DNA of 49,145 nucleotides from Clostridia bacterium (lineage in GTDB: Bacteria; Bacillota; Clostridia; Christensenellales; Aristaeellaceae), in the NCBI GenBank assembly GCA_017534885.1, contig JAFXVR010000054.1, positions 1-49,145 on the forward strand, in the 5' to 3' direction. A program made the position numbers and the translations under genes. Shown one piece after another: positions 18,209 to 28,751 of this stretch (position 1 is the stretch's first letter; each line of letters begins with the position of its first letter). The notes under the pieces were generated by a model. The model was not told the DNA's origin, searched no databases, and was given only the letters and a program-made list of their open reading frames with translations.

Positions 18209-19450
18209 ATGAAGAAGACTCTCGCGATGCTGCTGGCGGCGATGCTGCTGCTGTCTGTGACGGGCTTTGCCCCCGCCGAGGGCGGGCAGACCCTGACCGT
18301 GGTGACCTGGGACGCGACCACCACGCCCTACCTGATTGCCCAGAAGGAAGCCTTTGAGGCCTCCCATCCCGGCGTCACCATCGAGTATGTGGACGTGGCC
18401 TCCCAGGACTACGCCGTGAAGACCACCACCATGCTGGAAGGCAATGACAAGAGCGACGTGTACATGATCAAGGAGATCGACAACCTGATCAACTGGCAGA
18501 AGCAGGGCTTCGCCGCGCCGCTGAACGCCTATGTGGAAGCCACCAATTATGACCTGTCCGGCTTTGTGGGCACCGAGGTCAACTACAGCGTGGACGGCGA
18601 GCTCTATGCCGTGCCCTTCCGCTCCGACTTCTGGGTGCTCTACTACAACAAGGATCTCTTCGACGCCGCGGGTGTGGCCTATCCCACCAACGACATGACC
18701 TGGGACGAGTACGCAGCTCTGGCCAAGCAGATGACCAAGGACGGCGTCTATGGCACCCACTATCACACCTGGCTGTCCGCCGTGGCCAACTGGACCGTGG
18801 CTGACGGCGTGAACACCCTGGCCGACCACGAGTACGACGACCTGCTCTACTTCTACAAGCTCTACCAGGATCTGGAAGACTCCGGCGCCTGCATGGCCTA
18901 CGCCGAGCTGAAGGCCTCCGGCCTGCATTACAGCGCCGCCTTCGCCAACGGCAACATCGCCATGATGCCCATGGGCTACTGGTATGTGTCCACCCTGATC
19001 GGCTATCACAATGACGGCACCTGCTCCTTCAACTGGGGCATCACCGCCGTGCCGCACGCCGAGGGCGTGGCCGCGGGTTCCTCCTTCGGCAACCTGACCG
19101 GCGCAATGATCAACGAGAAGTCCGAGAACAAGGACCTGGCCTGGGAGTATGTGTCCTGGCTGGGCGGTGAGGAAGGCGCTGCCGCCACCGCTTCCGTGGG
19201 CGCCCGTCCCGCCTATGTGTCCGAGAATGTGGCTGACGCCATGGCTTCCGTCGCGGGCTTCCCCACCGACGAGAACAGCAAGGCGGCCCTGATTCCCTCC
19301 TTCGTGGGCATGGAATGGCCTGTGGCTGACAAGGTCGCCGACATCAAGACCATCGTCAACGAGGAGCACTCCCTGATCATGGCCCGTGAGGTCACCCCCG
19401 AGGAAGGCATCGAGGAGATGAACGAGCGGGTGGCTGAGCTCTTCAAGTAA
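18209..19450 (+). CDS. Sugar ABC transporter substrate-binding protein
   Basis: The protein has 413 residues and belongs to the extracellular solute-binding family 1. The signal peptide is residues 1-24, ending APA before EGGQ. The mature part starts LTVVTWDA and includes the typical DVYMIKEIDNLINWQKQGFAAPLNAYV, YAVPFRSDFWVLYYNKDLFDAAG and MMPMGYWYV stretches. It captures an oligosaccharide outside the cell for the two permeases encoded downstream. No ATPase gene is in this locus; such importers usually share a general MsmK-type ATPase encoded elsewhere. AAGGAGG sets the ATG. A hairpin after the gene probably limits readthrough. Confidence 0.93.
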   Translation: MKKTLAMLLAAMLLLSVTGFAPAEGGQTLTVVTWDATTTPYLIAQKEAFEASHPGVTIEYVDVASQDYAVKTTTMLEGNDKSDVYMIKEIDNLINWQKQGFAAPLNAYVEATNYDLSGFVGTEVNYSVDGELYAVPFRSDFWVLYYNKDLFDAAGVAYPTNDMTWDEYAALAKQMTKDGVYGTHYHTWLSAVANWTVADGVNTLADHEYDDLLYFYKLYQDLEDSGACMAYAELKASGLHYSAAFANGNIAMMPMGYWYVSTLIGYHNDGTCSFNWGITAVPHAEGVAAGSSFGNLTGAMINEKSENKDLAWEYVSWLGGEEGAAATASVGARPAYVSENVADAMASVAGFPTDENSKAALIPSFVGMEWPVADKVADIKTIVNEEHSLIMAREVTPEEGIEEMNERVAELFK

Positions 19451-19473
19451 TCCCCTGCCCTGGTGAGATACCC

Positions 19474-19507
19474 AGCGGGCCGGAAGGCGCTGTCGTTCCG
19501 GCCCGCT
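19474..19507 (+). terminator. Terminator-like hairpin after the sugar-binding protein
   Basis: A perfect 12-bp stem (19474-19485 with 19496-19507) is followed by TTCTCTT. It separates the binding-protein gene from the permeases and would let the binding protein be made in excess. Confidence 0.75.
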
Positions 19508-19574
19508 TTCTCTTGCACACCTAACCTGTTATCTGATCTCTTTCAAGAATGCTTCATTCAAAAAGGGAGATTCC

Positions 19575-19735
19575 GCGCCTGCGGGGGTTATCACCCAATT
19601 CCTCACTGAAATCCAGCCAAAGGGCAGGATTTCCGGGCGTTCGGAATCCAGAGGGCTTTGCGAATCCAACGCTCGTTTCGCTCTGAAGGTCGCCACTGGC
19701 GACACGCGAAACTCGCGCCCTCTGGACTCCTTCGC
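19575..19735 (+). repeat. Dispersed hairpin repeat, divergent copy C
   Basis: The 300-base gap before the first permease contains the motifs ttccgcgcctgcggg (19571-19585), ccagagggctttgcg and ctggactccttcgc (19722-19735), which match the order of motifs in copies A (6471-6533) and B (32680-32738). The stem arms tccagagggc (19647-19656) and gccctctgga (19717-19726) are perfect but enclose about 60 extra bases. No gene is visible in the gap; a promoter for the permeases was not recognised. Confidence 0.4.
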
Positions 19736-19804
19736 TTCCCTGCTTTTGTTTGTTGTTTTCATTTGAGATTAGTATCACAACATCTCTGGAAGGGGCTGAC
19801 GCAG

Positions 19805-20758
19805 ATGACCGCCAGGCCGAAACAGATCCGCCCGCACATGAAGCGGATGGAGCGCAAAAAGACGCTGATCGCTTACTCTTTCCTCGCACCCAACTTCCTC
19901 GGCTTCGCGATCTTCACACTGGTGCCCGTGGTGTTTGCCATCGCGCTGTCCTTCTTTGAGTGGAACGGCGGCGACATGTCGAAGATGCGCTTCGTCGGCT
20001 TCGACAACTACGCCACCATCTTCAGCTTTTCCAAGATCGGCGAGAAGGGCCTGGCCTACCTCTTCAACCGGGTGGACCTGGGCATCGCGCTCAAAAACAC
20101 GGTGTACTACACCGCTGTCACCGTGCCGCTGACCATTGTCTGTGCCCTGGCGCTGGCCATGCTGCTCAACAAGATCAAGGGCGCGGTGGCCTTCCGCACC
20201 ATCTTTTTCTTCCCCTATGTGGCCTCCATGGTGGCCATCTGCGTGTGCTGGTCCTTCATGCTGATGAAAGACGGCCCGGTCAACCAGATCATCATGGCCT
20301 TCGGCGGCACCTTCAACAAGTCCTGGACGGCGGACAGCAATATGGCCATCTGGTCGATCATCCTGGTGAGCGTCTGGCGGAACATGGGCTATTACATGGT
20401 CATCTACCTGGCGGCCCTCCAGGGGGTGCCCAGGGAGCTGCTGGAGGCGGCCACGGTGGACGGCGCCGGCAAGTGGAAGCAGTTCATCCACGTCACCCTG
20501 CCCCAGCTGCGGCCCACCACCTTCTTCGTGTCCATCATGATGATCATCTCCTGCTTCAAGATCTACGACGTGGTGGCCATCATGACCGACGGCGGCCCCG
20601 GGCGCGCCACCAAAATGCTGGTGACCTACATTTACGACGAGGCCTTCATCAAGGTGCGGTACGGCCAGGCCAGCGCCATTTCCATGGTGCTGCTGGTCAT
20701 CGTGCTGGCCATCACCATCATCCAGTTCCGCTCCGAGAAGCAGTTCTCGGCCGACTGA
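19805..20758 (+). CDS. Sugar ABC transporter permease (MalF type)
   Basis: The protein has 317 residues with about six membrane segments. The first follows the basic start (YSFLAPNFLGFAIFTLVPVV), typical of UgpA/MalF-type subunits. The EAA loop that contacts the ATPase reads LEAATVDGAGKWKQFIHVTLP (about residues 215-235). It pairs with the next permease to form the channel for the sugar captured by the upstream binding protein. Upstream open frame is ignored; the ATG at 19805 follows GGAAGGGG. A short gap of 16 bases leads to the second permease. Confidence 0.92.
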   Translation: MTARPKQIRPHMKRMERKKTLIAYSFLAPNFLGFAIFTLVPVVFAIALSFFEWNGGDMSKMRFVGFDNYATIFSFSKIGEKGLAYLFNRVDLGIALKNTVYYTAVTVPLTIVCALALAMLLNKIKGAVAFRTIFFFPYVASMVAICVCWSFMLMKDGPVNQIIMAFGGTFNKSWTADSNMAIWSIILVSVWRNMGYYMVIYLAALQGVPRELLEAATVDGAGKWKQFIHVTLPQLRPTTFFVSIMMIISCFKIYDVVAIMTDGGPGRATKMLVTYIYDEAFIKVRYGQASAISMVLLVIVLAITIIQFRSEKQFSAD

Positions 20759-20774
20759 GAAAGGAGGAAGCCAC

Positions 20775-21641
20775 ATGGAACAGGCGCTCCATCAGAAGCC
20801 GATCCGCCGGGACAGCCCGGCGCTGCACGCCATCGGCCGGGTCATCATCTACGCCGTGCTGATCGCCCTGGCTCTCTTCACCCTGATTCCCTTCATCTGG
20901 ATGGTCTCCTCCTCCCTCAAGCTGGACCGGGAGGTCTTCGCCTACCCGATGCGCTGGATCCCCGAGACCTTCCACTGGGAGAACTACGTGCTGATCTGGC
21001 AGCGGGTGCCGCTGCTGACCTACTTCAAGAACACCGCCTTCGTGGCCATCGTGGTCACCCTCCTGCAGACCCTGACCTCCTCCTTCGCGGCCTACGCCTT
21101 CGCCAAGCTGGAGTTCCGCGGGCGGGACGTGCTCTTCCTCGCCTACATCGCCACCATCGCGGTGCCGTGGCAGGCCTACATGCTGCCCCAGTTCATCATG
21201 ATGCGCTCCATCGGCCTGTACGACACGCTCTGGGCCATGGTGGTGCTCCAGGCCTTCTCGGCCTTCGGCGTCTTCCTGATGCGACAGTTCTACCGGGGCA
21301 TCCCCACCGAGCTGTGCGAGGCCGCCCGGCTGGACGGCCTGAGCGAGTACGGCATCTGGGCCCGCATCATGCTGCCCCTCTCCAAGGCGGCCATCGCGAC
21401 CCTGGTCATCTTCACCTTTGTCAACACCTGGAACGATTACATGGGCCCGATGATCTACCTGACCCGGGACATCAACAAGACCGTGCAGGTGGGCCTGCGC
21501 CGCTTCATTCAGGAGAATTCCAGCGATTACCACCTGATCATGGCGGCGTCCCTGTGCTCCCTGCTGCCCGTCTCGATCGTGTTCCTCTGCCTGCAGAAGT
21601 ACTTCATCGAGGGCATTGCCACCAGCGGGCTGAAGGGATGA
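20775..21641 (+). CDS. Sugar ABC transporter permease (MalG type)
   Basis: The protein has 288 residues. An N-terminal membrane segment (VIIYAVLIALALFTLIPFIWM) is followed by the MalG/UgpE-type SLKLDREVFAYPMRWIP stretch and further membrane segments. The EAA loop is CEAARLDGLSEYGIWARIMLP (about residues 180-200). It is the second channel subunit. GAAAGGAGG precedes the ATG. The next gene starts 36 bases later. Confidence 0.93.
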   Translation: MEQALHQKPIRRDSPALHAIGRVIIYAVLIALALFTLIPFIWMVSSSLKLDREVFAYPMRWIPETFHWENYVLIWQRVPLLTYFKNTAFVAIVVTLLQTLTSSFAAYAFAKLEFRGRDVLFLAYIATIAVPWQAYMLPQFIMMRSIGLYDTLWAMVVLQAFSAFGVFLMRQFYRGIPTELCEAARLDGLSEYGIWARIMLPLSKAAIATLVIFTFVNTWNDYMGPMIYLTRDINKTVQVGLRRFIQENSSDYHLIMAASLCSLLPVSIVFLCLQKYFIEGIATSGLKG

Positions 21642-21677
21642 GGCTCTGCATAAAACAACGATTTTCAGGTGATAATC

Positions 21678-22784
21678 ATGGCTGATACCTACAACGAAGC
21701 CTTCTCCCGGGCCGGCGCCAAGTTCCTCCGGGGCGCGGCCCTGGCCTCCGAAACCGGGCTGATCCCCTACAAGAGCGAGGAGGGCCGGTGGATTCCCTCG
21801 CCCTACGACGGCAATTCCTGGTGGACGGGCGGCTTCTGGCCGGGGCTCATGTGGCAGTTCTATGCCGCTGACCGGGACGGGCGCTGGCTGAAGGAGGCCC
21901 GCCGCGCCGGCGCGCTGCTGACCGCCGAGTTCCGGACATTCCGCTTCCTCAACCACGATGTGGGCTTCATATACCTGCTCTCCGCCGGCGCGGACTGGAA
22001 GCTCACCGGTGATGAGCAGGCGCGGCAGGACTGTCTCCACGCGGCCAGTCTGCTGATGGGGCGCTTCAACCCCGCCGGCTTCATCCGCGCCTGGAACGGC
22101 CCTGATCAGGCCGGACTGGCCATCATCGACTGCATGATGAACCTCTCCCTGCTCTTCTGGGCCTCCCGGCAGACCGGCGATCCCCGCTTTGCCCAGGTGG
22201 CCCGCATTCACGCGGACACCACCCTGCGGGAGTTCCTCCGGCCCGACGGCTCGGTCAGCCACATCATCGAGTTTGACCCGGAGACCGGCAAGCGCGTCCG
22301 CGAGCTCCCCGGCCAGGGCTATGCCCTCGGTTCCAGCTGGAGCCGCGGCCAGGCCTGGGGGCTGTATGGCTTTACCCTCGCCAATATCAACACCGGCGAT
22401 GCGCGTTACCTGGAGGCCGCGGAGAAGATCGCCGCCAACTTCATCCGCCACATCCGCCCGGACGGGCTGACGGACTGCGATTTTGCCCAGCCCGCCGACG
22501 AGGAGCGCATCGACAACATCGCCGGGGCGGTGGCTGCCTGCGGCCTGATGGAGCTGGAGAAGCTCACCGGCAAGGCCGCGTACCGGGAGGCCGCCCTGCG
22601 CCTGGTGGACGGTCTGTTAGCCAGCTGCGACTGGTCAGAGGCCCGCTGCGGGCTGCTGACCAAATGCACCGCCAGCTATCACGACGATGGCGCGGGAAGG
22701 CATACCAACATCACCTACGGGGATTACTTCCTCATGGAAGCCCTGGCAAAGCTCAGGGGGTCTGACCCCATGCTGTGGAGATAA
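21678..22784 (+). CDS. Glycoside hydrolase family 88, unsaturated glucuronyl hydrolase
   Basis: The protein has 368 residues and no signal peptide, so it acts in the cytoplasm. GH88 enzymes remove the 4,5-unsaturated glucuronic acid left at the non-reducing end of oligosaccharides by polysaccharide lyases, by hydration of the double bond. Family blocks visible: NSWWTGGFWPGLMWQ (about 46-60), LNHDVGF with Asp94, IIDCMMNLSLLFWAS with Asp151, SWSRGQAW, and NITYGDYFLMEAL near the end. The two Asp residues sit where the catalytic Asp88 and Asp149 lie in the Bacillus enzyme. The ATG at 21678 is chosen over an adjacent GTG; the ribosome site (AGGTGA) is modest. It defines the likely substrate class of the transporter. 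Confidence 0.9.
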   Translation: MADTYNEAFSRAGAKFLRGAALASETGLIPYKSEEGRWIPSPYDGNSWWTGGFWPGLMWQFYAADRDGRWLKEARRAGALLTAEFRTFRFLNHDVGFIYLLSAGADWKLTGDEQARQDCLHAASLLMGRFNPAGFIRAWNGPDQAGLAIIDCMMNLSLLFWASRQTGDPRFAQVARIHADTTLREFLRPDGSVSHIIEFDPETGKRVRELPGQGYALGSSWSRGQAWGLYGFTLANINTGDARYLEAAEKIAANFIRHIRPDGLTDCDFAQPADEERIDNIAGAVAACGLMELEKLTGKAAYREAALRLVDGLLASCDWSEARCGLLTKCTASYHDDGAGRHTNITYGDYFLMEALAKLRGSDPMLWR

Positions 22785-22787
22785 AAG

Positions 22788-23558
22788 ATGATCTCAATTG
22801 AACTGTTCAGCTCCGCGGGCGAGCTGCTGGCGGAGGCTTCCCATCCGGAGGAGGCGCTGCTCTGTGTGGATCGCGCCTACGAGCCGGGAGACACGCTGGT
22901 CATCCGGGGGGCGCAAAGGCTGAAGGTGCAGATGGATCAGGCGCTCCCGCCCGCGGAGGTGTACCTGCCCGATGGCATGATGACCTGGCCCGTGCCCGCC
23001 GGGGAGGAGCGGCTGGCCTATCCCCCGGGCTGCTTTGAAGCGCCCCGCCATGTGATTCAGGCCCGGCTGCCCCGGGAGCAGGCCGGTCTGCGCGACCTGG
23101 CCCGGAATCCCGCCGACCTCCGGGGAGACACGGACTTCTTCCCCCACTGCACCGCCAATGTGGAAACCCGGGGCGAGGCCGTGTTCGCGGCGCGCAATGT
23201 CATCGACGGCCTGCGGCTGAACACCTCCCACGGGGAGTGGCCCTACGAGAGCTGGGGCATCGGCGCCCGGGAGGATGCCTGGTGCCGCCTGGACTTCGGC
23301 CGGGAGGTTACCGTGCAGGCCATGGCGCTGACCCTCCGCGCCGACTTCCCCCACGACGCCTACTGGGTGTCCGGCCAGGTGCGTCTCTCCGACGGCACGG
23401 AAAAAGCCTTCCCCCTGGAAAAAACCGGGGAAAGGCAATGGATCGATCTGGGCGGAGTGCACAGGGTCAGCTGGATGCGCCTCGAGGGGCTTGTCAAGAG
23501 TGACGATCCCTCGGCCTTTCCTTCCCTCCGGGCCTGGGAGGTCTTCGGAGAGGGCTGA
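22788..23558 (+). CDS. Discoidin-like accessory protein of the GH88 locus
   Basis: The protein has 256 residues, no signal peptide and no membrane segment. The C-terminal ~140 residues resemble an F5/8 type C (discoidin) fold: ARNVIDGLRLNTSHGEWPYESWG, then WCRLDFGREVTVQAMALTLRADFPHD, and the closing VSWMRLEGLV. The N-terminal half (about 1-95) looks like a small beta domain. It begins 3 bases after the GH88 stop with no strong ribosome site of its own, so it is translated as part of that operon. A sugar-binding or enzyme-assisting role in the cytoplasm is inferred; no catalytic motif is evident. Confidence 0.7.
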   Translation: MISIELFSSAGELLAEASHPEEALLCVDRAYEPGDTLVIRGAQRLKVQMDQALPPAEVYLPDGMMTWPVPAGEERLAYPPGCFEAPRHVIQARLPREQAGLRDLARNPADLRGDTDFFPHCTANVETRGEAVFAARNVIDGLRLNTSHGEWPYESWGIGAREDAWCRLDFGREVTVQAMALTLRADFPHDAYWVSGQVRLSDGTEKAFPLEKTGERQWIDLGGVHRVSWMRLEGLVKSDDPSAFPSLRAWEVFGEG

Positions 23559-23573
23559 CCGGTCAGTCGCCGA

Positions 23574-23822
23574 GGCGACGTTTACGGATCCTGGGGGAAG
23601 GGGAGAGACTTTTCTGAAGAAAAGTCCCTTCCCTTCCCCCAGACCCCCTTCTCATCTTCAAAAGACTTTTTATCCTTTTGGGAGTTGGTATGGATGGGTT
23701 TCTGGCAGCGGGGTCGTGCAGTTGACAGTCTGAAGTTCCATACAGATGAGCCGCAGGCCCGGAAACAGGGCTGTTGTTCTTATCATCGCCTTTTATTCAT
23801 AGGTTTGTAAGCGATTGCCCTG
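23574..23822. mobile_element. MITE-B (ISAs1-type ends), copy 2
   Basis: This ~249-bp non-coding element matches copies 1 and 3. The right end reads gtaagcgattgccctg; the left end is degraded (ggcgacgtttacgg). A hairpin near the left end (about 23592-23640) has the shared cttttctgaagaaaag centre and two mismatches further out. A 13-bp direct repeat, ggtcagtcgccga, flanks it (23561-23573 and 23823-23835). The right copy contains the end of the sensor-kinase gene, so the insertion duplicated the last codons of that gene. It fills the whole gap between two convergent genes. Confidence 0.78.
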
Positions 23823-23824
23823 GG

Positions 23825-26263
<2,439 letters not shown>

Positions 26264-26419
26264 GCCTGAGACCTCCATTCGACCCGGGGCTGTCCCCGCG
26301 CCTCACGACAAAACAGCGCGTATCTTTGTTCCTTCTAATATAACACGGTTTCGGGGAAAATGCTATCACCCTTGCGAAAAAACAGCGGAAAAATCAAAGA
26401 AAAATGCGCCGGCCGCCGG

Positions 26420-26448
26420 TGGCAAACGCCGCTGTTCTGTGGTAGAAT
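26420..26448 (+). promoter_or_regulatory. Candidate promoter of the flavodoxin-like gene
   Basis: TGGCAA (26420-26425) and TAGAAT (26443-26448) are 17 bases apart, 45 bases before the start codon. The -35 box is weak. Confidence 0.4.
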
Positions 26449-26493
26449 GAAAGGGCATCCATTCCGTCCGTCGACACGCATACGAGGTGACCT

Positions 26494-27852
26494 ATGAACA
26501 TCCTGATTCTCAACGGCTCCCCCTCGGGCCAGGACAGCATCACCCTCTTTACGGCCCTGTATATCCAGAAGCACTTCCCCGCCCACCGCTTTGACGTGCT
26601 GCATGTGGGCCAGCGCATCAAAGCCTTCGAGAAGGACTTTGCCCCCTGCCTGGAGGCGGTTCAGGCCGCGGACCTGCTCCTGTTCTGCTATCCGGTGTAC
26701 ACCTTCCTCGCCCCCTCCCAGCTTCACCGCTTCATCGAGCTGCTGAAGCCCCACCAGGCGCTGCTGGAGGGCAAGTGGGCCAGCCAGGTCACCACCTCCA
26801 AGCATTTCTACGATGTGACCGCCCACCGCTATATCCGGGACAACTGCGCCGACCTGGGCCTGCGCTTTGTGGAGGGGCTCTCGGCGGACATGGACGACCT
26901 GCTCACCGACAAAGGCCGCCGGGAGGCCCTGTCCTTCTTCCGCTGTGTGGAGGAGAGCGTCCGCCAGGGCTGGGCAGCCCCCGCGCCCGCCTGGCCGGTC
27001 AGCTTCACCCCTGTGAAGGCCGCCCTCCCGGAAACCCCCGCGCCGAAGGGCGAGGGGACAGTAGCGCTGGTCACCGACCTGCCCGCCCGGCCCGCGGAGG
27101 ACGACGCCCTCGAGGCCAGCCTCCGCGCCATGATCGCCCGCTTCACCGCCCGCGCCCCTCAGCGCGTGGAGGTGGTCAACCTGCGGGACTTCCCCTTTGC
27201 CGGGGGCTGCCTGGGCTGCTTCCGCTGCGCCGCCGACGGCCAGTGCGTGTACCGGGACGGCTTTGACGCCCTCCTGCGCGACCGCATCCAGACCGCCGAC
27301 GCCACCGTGTACGCTTTTGCTGTGCGGGATCACAGCATGGGCAGCCGCTTCAAGATGTATGACGACCGCCAGTTCTGCAACGGCCACCGCACCGTCACCA
27401 TGGGCAAGCCGGTCGCTTACCTGGTTTCCGGCCCCCTGGCCGCGGAGGAAAACCTGCGGCTGCTGCTGGAGAGCCGCGCACAGGTGGGCGGCAACTTCCT
27501 CGCCGGCGTCGCCACGGACGAAGCCGATCCCGACACGGCCATCGATACCCTCGCCGCCCGCCTGACCTGGGCGCTGCAGGAGCGCTACCTTCCCCCGAAA
27601 AACTTCTACGGCGTGGGCGGCATGAAGATCTTCCGCGACCTGATTTACCAGATGCGCGGCCTGATGCGCGCCGACCACCGCTTCTACAAAGCCCACGGTT
27701 TCTACCGGGATATGCCCCACCGGCATCAGGGGCGCATCGCCGCCATGTACCTGGTGGGCGCAATGATGAACCATCCCGGCCTGCGCAAAAAAGCCGGCGG
27801 GCGCCTCACCGAGGGAATGGTGGGGCCCTACCGGAAAGCGCTGGAAAAGTAA
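26494..27852 (+). CDS. Tandem flavodoxin-like (NADPH-dependent FMN reductase type) protein
   Basis: The protein has 452 residues, about twice the size of a single-domain flavodoxin-like reductase. The first half begins MNILILNGSPSGQDSITLF, the FMN phosphate-binding loop of this superfamily, with LLLFCYPVYTFLAPSQL. The second half has a second such domain with a Cys motif like that of iron-sulfur flavoproteins: Cys239, Cys242, Cys245 and Cys251 in GGCLGCFRCAADGQC. After that come AFAVRDHSMGSRFKMYDDRQF and a C-terminal helical part. It is probably a cytoplasmic electron-transfer flavoprotein, perhaps binding a 4Fe-4S cluster. The partner and substrate are unknown. The gene appears monocistronic, ending 8 bases before MITE-B copy 3. 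Confidence 0.75.
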   Translation: MNILILNGSPSGQDSITLFTALYIQKHFPAHRFDVLHVGQRIKAFEKDFAPCLEAVQAADLLLFCYPVYTFLAPSQLHRFIELLKPHQALLEGKWASQVTTSKHFYDVTAHRYIRDNCADLGLRFVEGLSADMDDLLTDKGRREALSFFRCVEESVRQGWAAPAPAWPVSFTPVKAALPETPAPKGEGTVALVTDLPARPAEDDALEASLRAMIARFTARAPQRVEVVNLRDFPFAGGCLGCFRCAADGQCVYRDGFDALLRDRIQTADATVYAFAVRDHSMGSRFKMYDDRQFCNGHRTVTMGKPVAYLVSGPLAAEENLRLLLESRAQVGGNFLAGVATDEADPDTAIDTLAARLTWALQERYLPPKNFYGVGGMKIFRDLIYQMRGLMRADHRFYKAHGFYRDMPHRHQGRIAAMYLVGAMMNHPGLRKKAGGRLTEGMVGPYRKALEK

Positions 27853-27860
27853 GGGGGAAA

Positions 27861-28110
27861 CCGGGACAATTGCGTACGGATCCTGGGGGCAGGGAAGGAA
27901 CTTTTCTGAAGAAAAGTTCCTTCCCTGCCCCCAGACCCCCATCCCATCTTCAAAAGACTTTTATCTTTTATAGAGTAGGTATGGATCGGGTTCCTGCAGC
28001 GAGATCGTGCAGATGGCAGTCTGAGCTTCCATGCAGATGAGGCACAAGCCCGGAAACAGGGTTGTTCTGTCGTCGCGATTCATCCATAGGTTTGTAAGCG
28101 ATTGCCCTGG
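27861..28110. mobile_element. MITE-B (ISAs1-type ends), copy 3
   Basis: This 250-bp copy carries a perfect 24-bp stem (27883-27906 with 27911-27934, loop TGAA), the strongest hairpin in the window. The right terminus reads gtaagcgattgccctgg and the left ccgggacaattgcgtac, matching at 13 of 17 positions as inverted repeats. A 7-bp ggggaaa occurs directly on both sides and may be a target duplication. It lies between the flavodoxin-like gene and the convergent GNAT gene and could act as a terminator for either. Confidence 0.78.
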
Positions 28111-28145
28111 GGAAAGCCGGAGCGGCAGAACTCAGCGCGGCTTCT

Positions 28146-28751
28146 TCAGCGCCGCCCCGGCCTGCGCCGCTTCTCCTCCGGGATCCATCCCATGTTGATT
28201 CGCACCTGCCTGCGCTCCATGTCGTAATTGGTATAGCAGCAGGTGTCCAGGCCGATGGGGAAAAAGCCCTCGTGCAGGTAGAAGTCAATGGCGTTCACAT
28301 TGCAGGACTGGGTTTCCAGAATCAGGGCGCGGCGGCCTTCGCTGCGGGTCTGCTCCTTGGCGATGTCCATCAGGGCGTGGCCAAGCCCCTGCCGCTGCAG
28401 GGCGGGGGACACCCAGAGCTCGGTCACCTGCAGGCGGTTCGTCCACTCCTCCGGGCTGGTCTCAATGGCCGCCATCAGCTGCCCGTCCTCCCCCACCACG
28501 CCCCAGGCCTGGGCTTTCTCCCACCAGGGCGCGTAGAGCTTGTCCTGCCCCTCCTCGCCCTCATCCGGGCCGATGGTGAAAAGCAGCCCGGTGTGGACGC
28601 GCCTGAGGCGGAACTGAAAGCCCACCTTGATCTTCGAGGCCTTCACATCGTAGTACCCGTCAGTGGAATACCAGAAGGGCAGGGCATAGCCGGCCCACTT
28701 CTCCCGGGGCAGGGGTTCAATCTTCCATTCCGTCTTCTTTCCGGTGGACAT
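28146..28751 (-). CDS. GNAT family N-acetyltransferase
   Basis: The protein has 201 residues. The acetyl-CoA region is VTELWVSPALQRQGLGHALM (about 115-134, with the Q-R-Q-G-L-G loop), followed by LETQSCNVNAIDFYLHEGFFPIG, a typical GNAT C-terminal block. The N-terminal half is longer than usual and may define the acceptor. The start codon lies inside the end of the GH2 gene, a 35-base overlap on the same strand, with GGAGG about 10 bases upstream. The two are likely translated together. The acceptor is unknown; a link to sugar metabolism is only suggested by the neighbour. Confidence 0.82.
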   Translation of the reverse strand: MSTGKKTEWKIEPLPREKWAGYALPFWYSTDGYYDVKASKIKVGFQFRLRRVHTGLLFTIGPDEGEEGQDKLYAPWWEKAQAWGVVGEDGQLMAAIETSPEEWTNRLQVTELWVSPALQRQGLGHALMDIAKEQTRSEGRRALILETQSCNVNAIDFYLHEGFFPIGLDTCCYTNYDMERRQVRINMGWIPEEKRRRPGRR

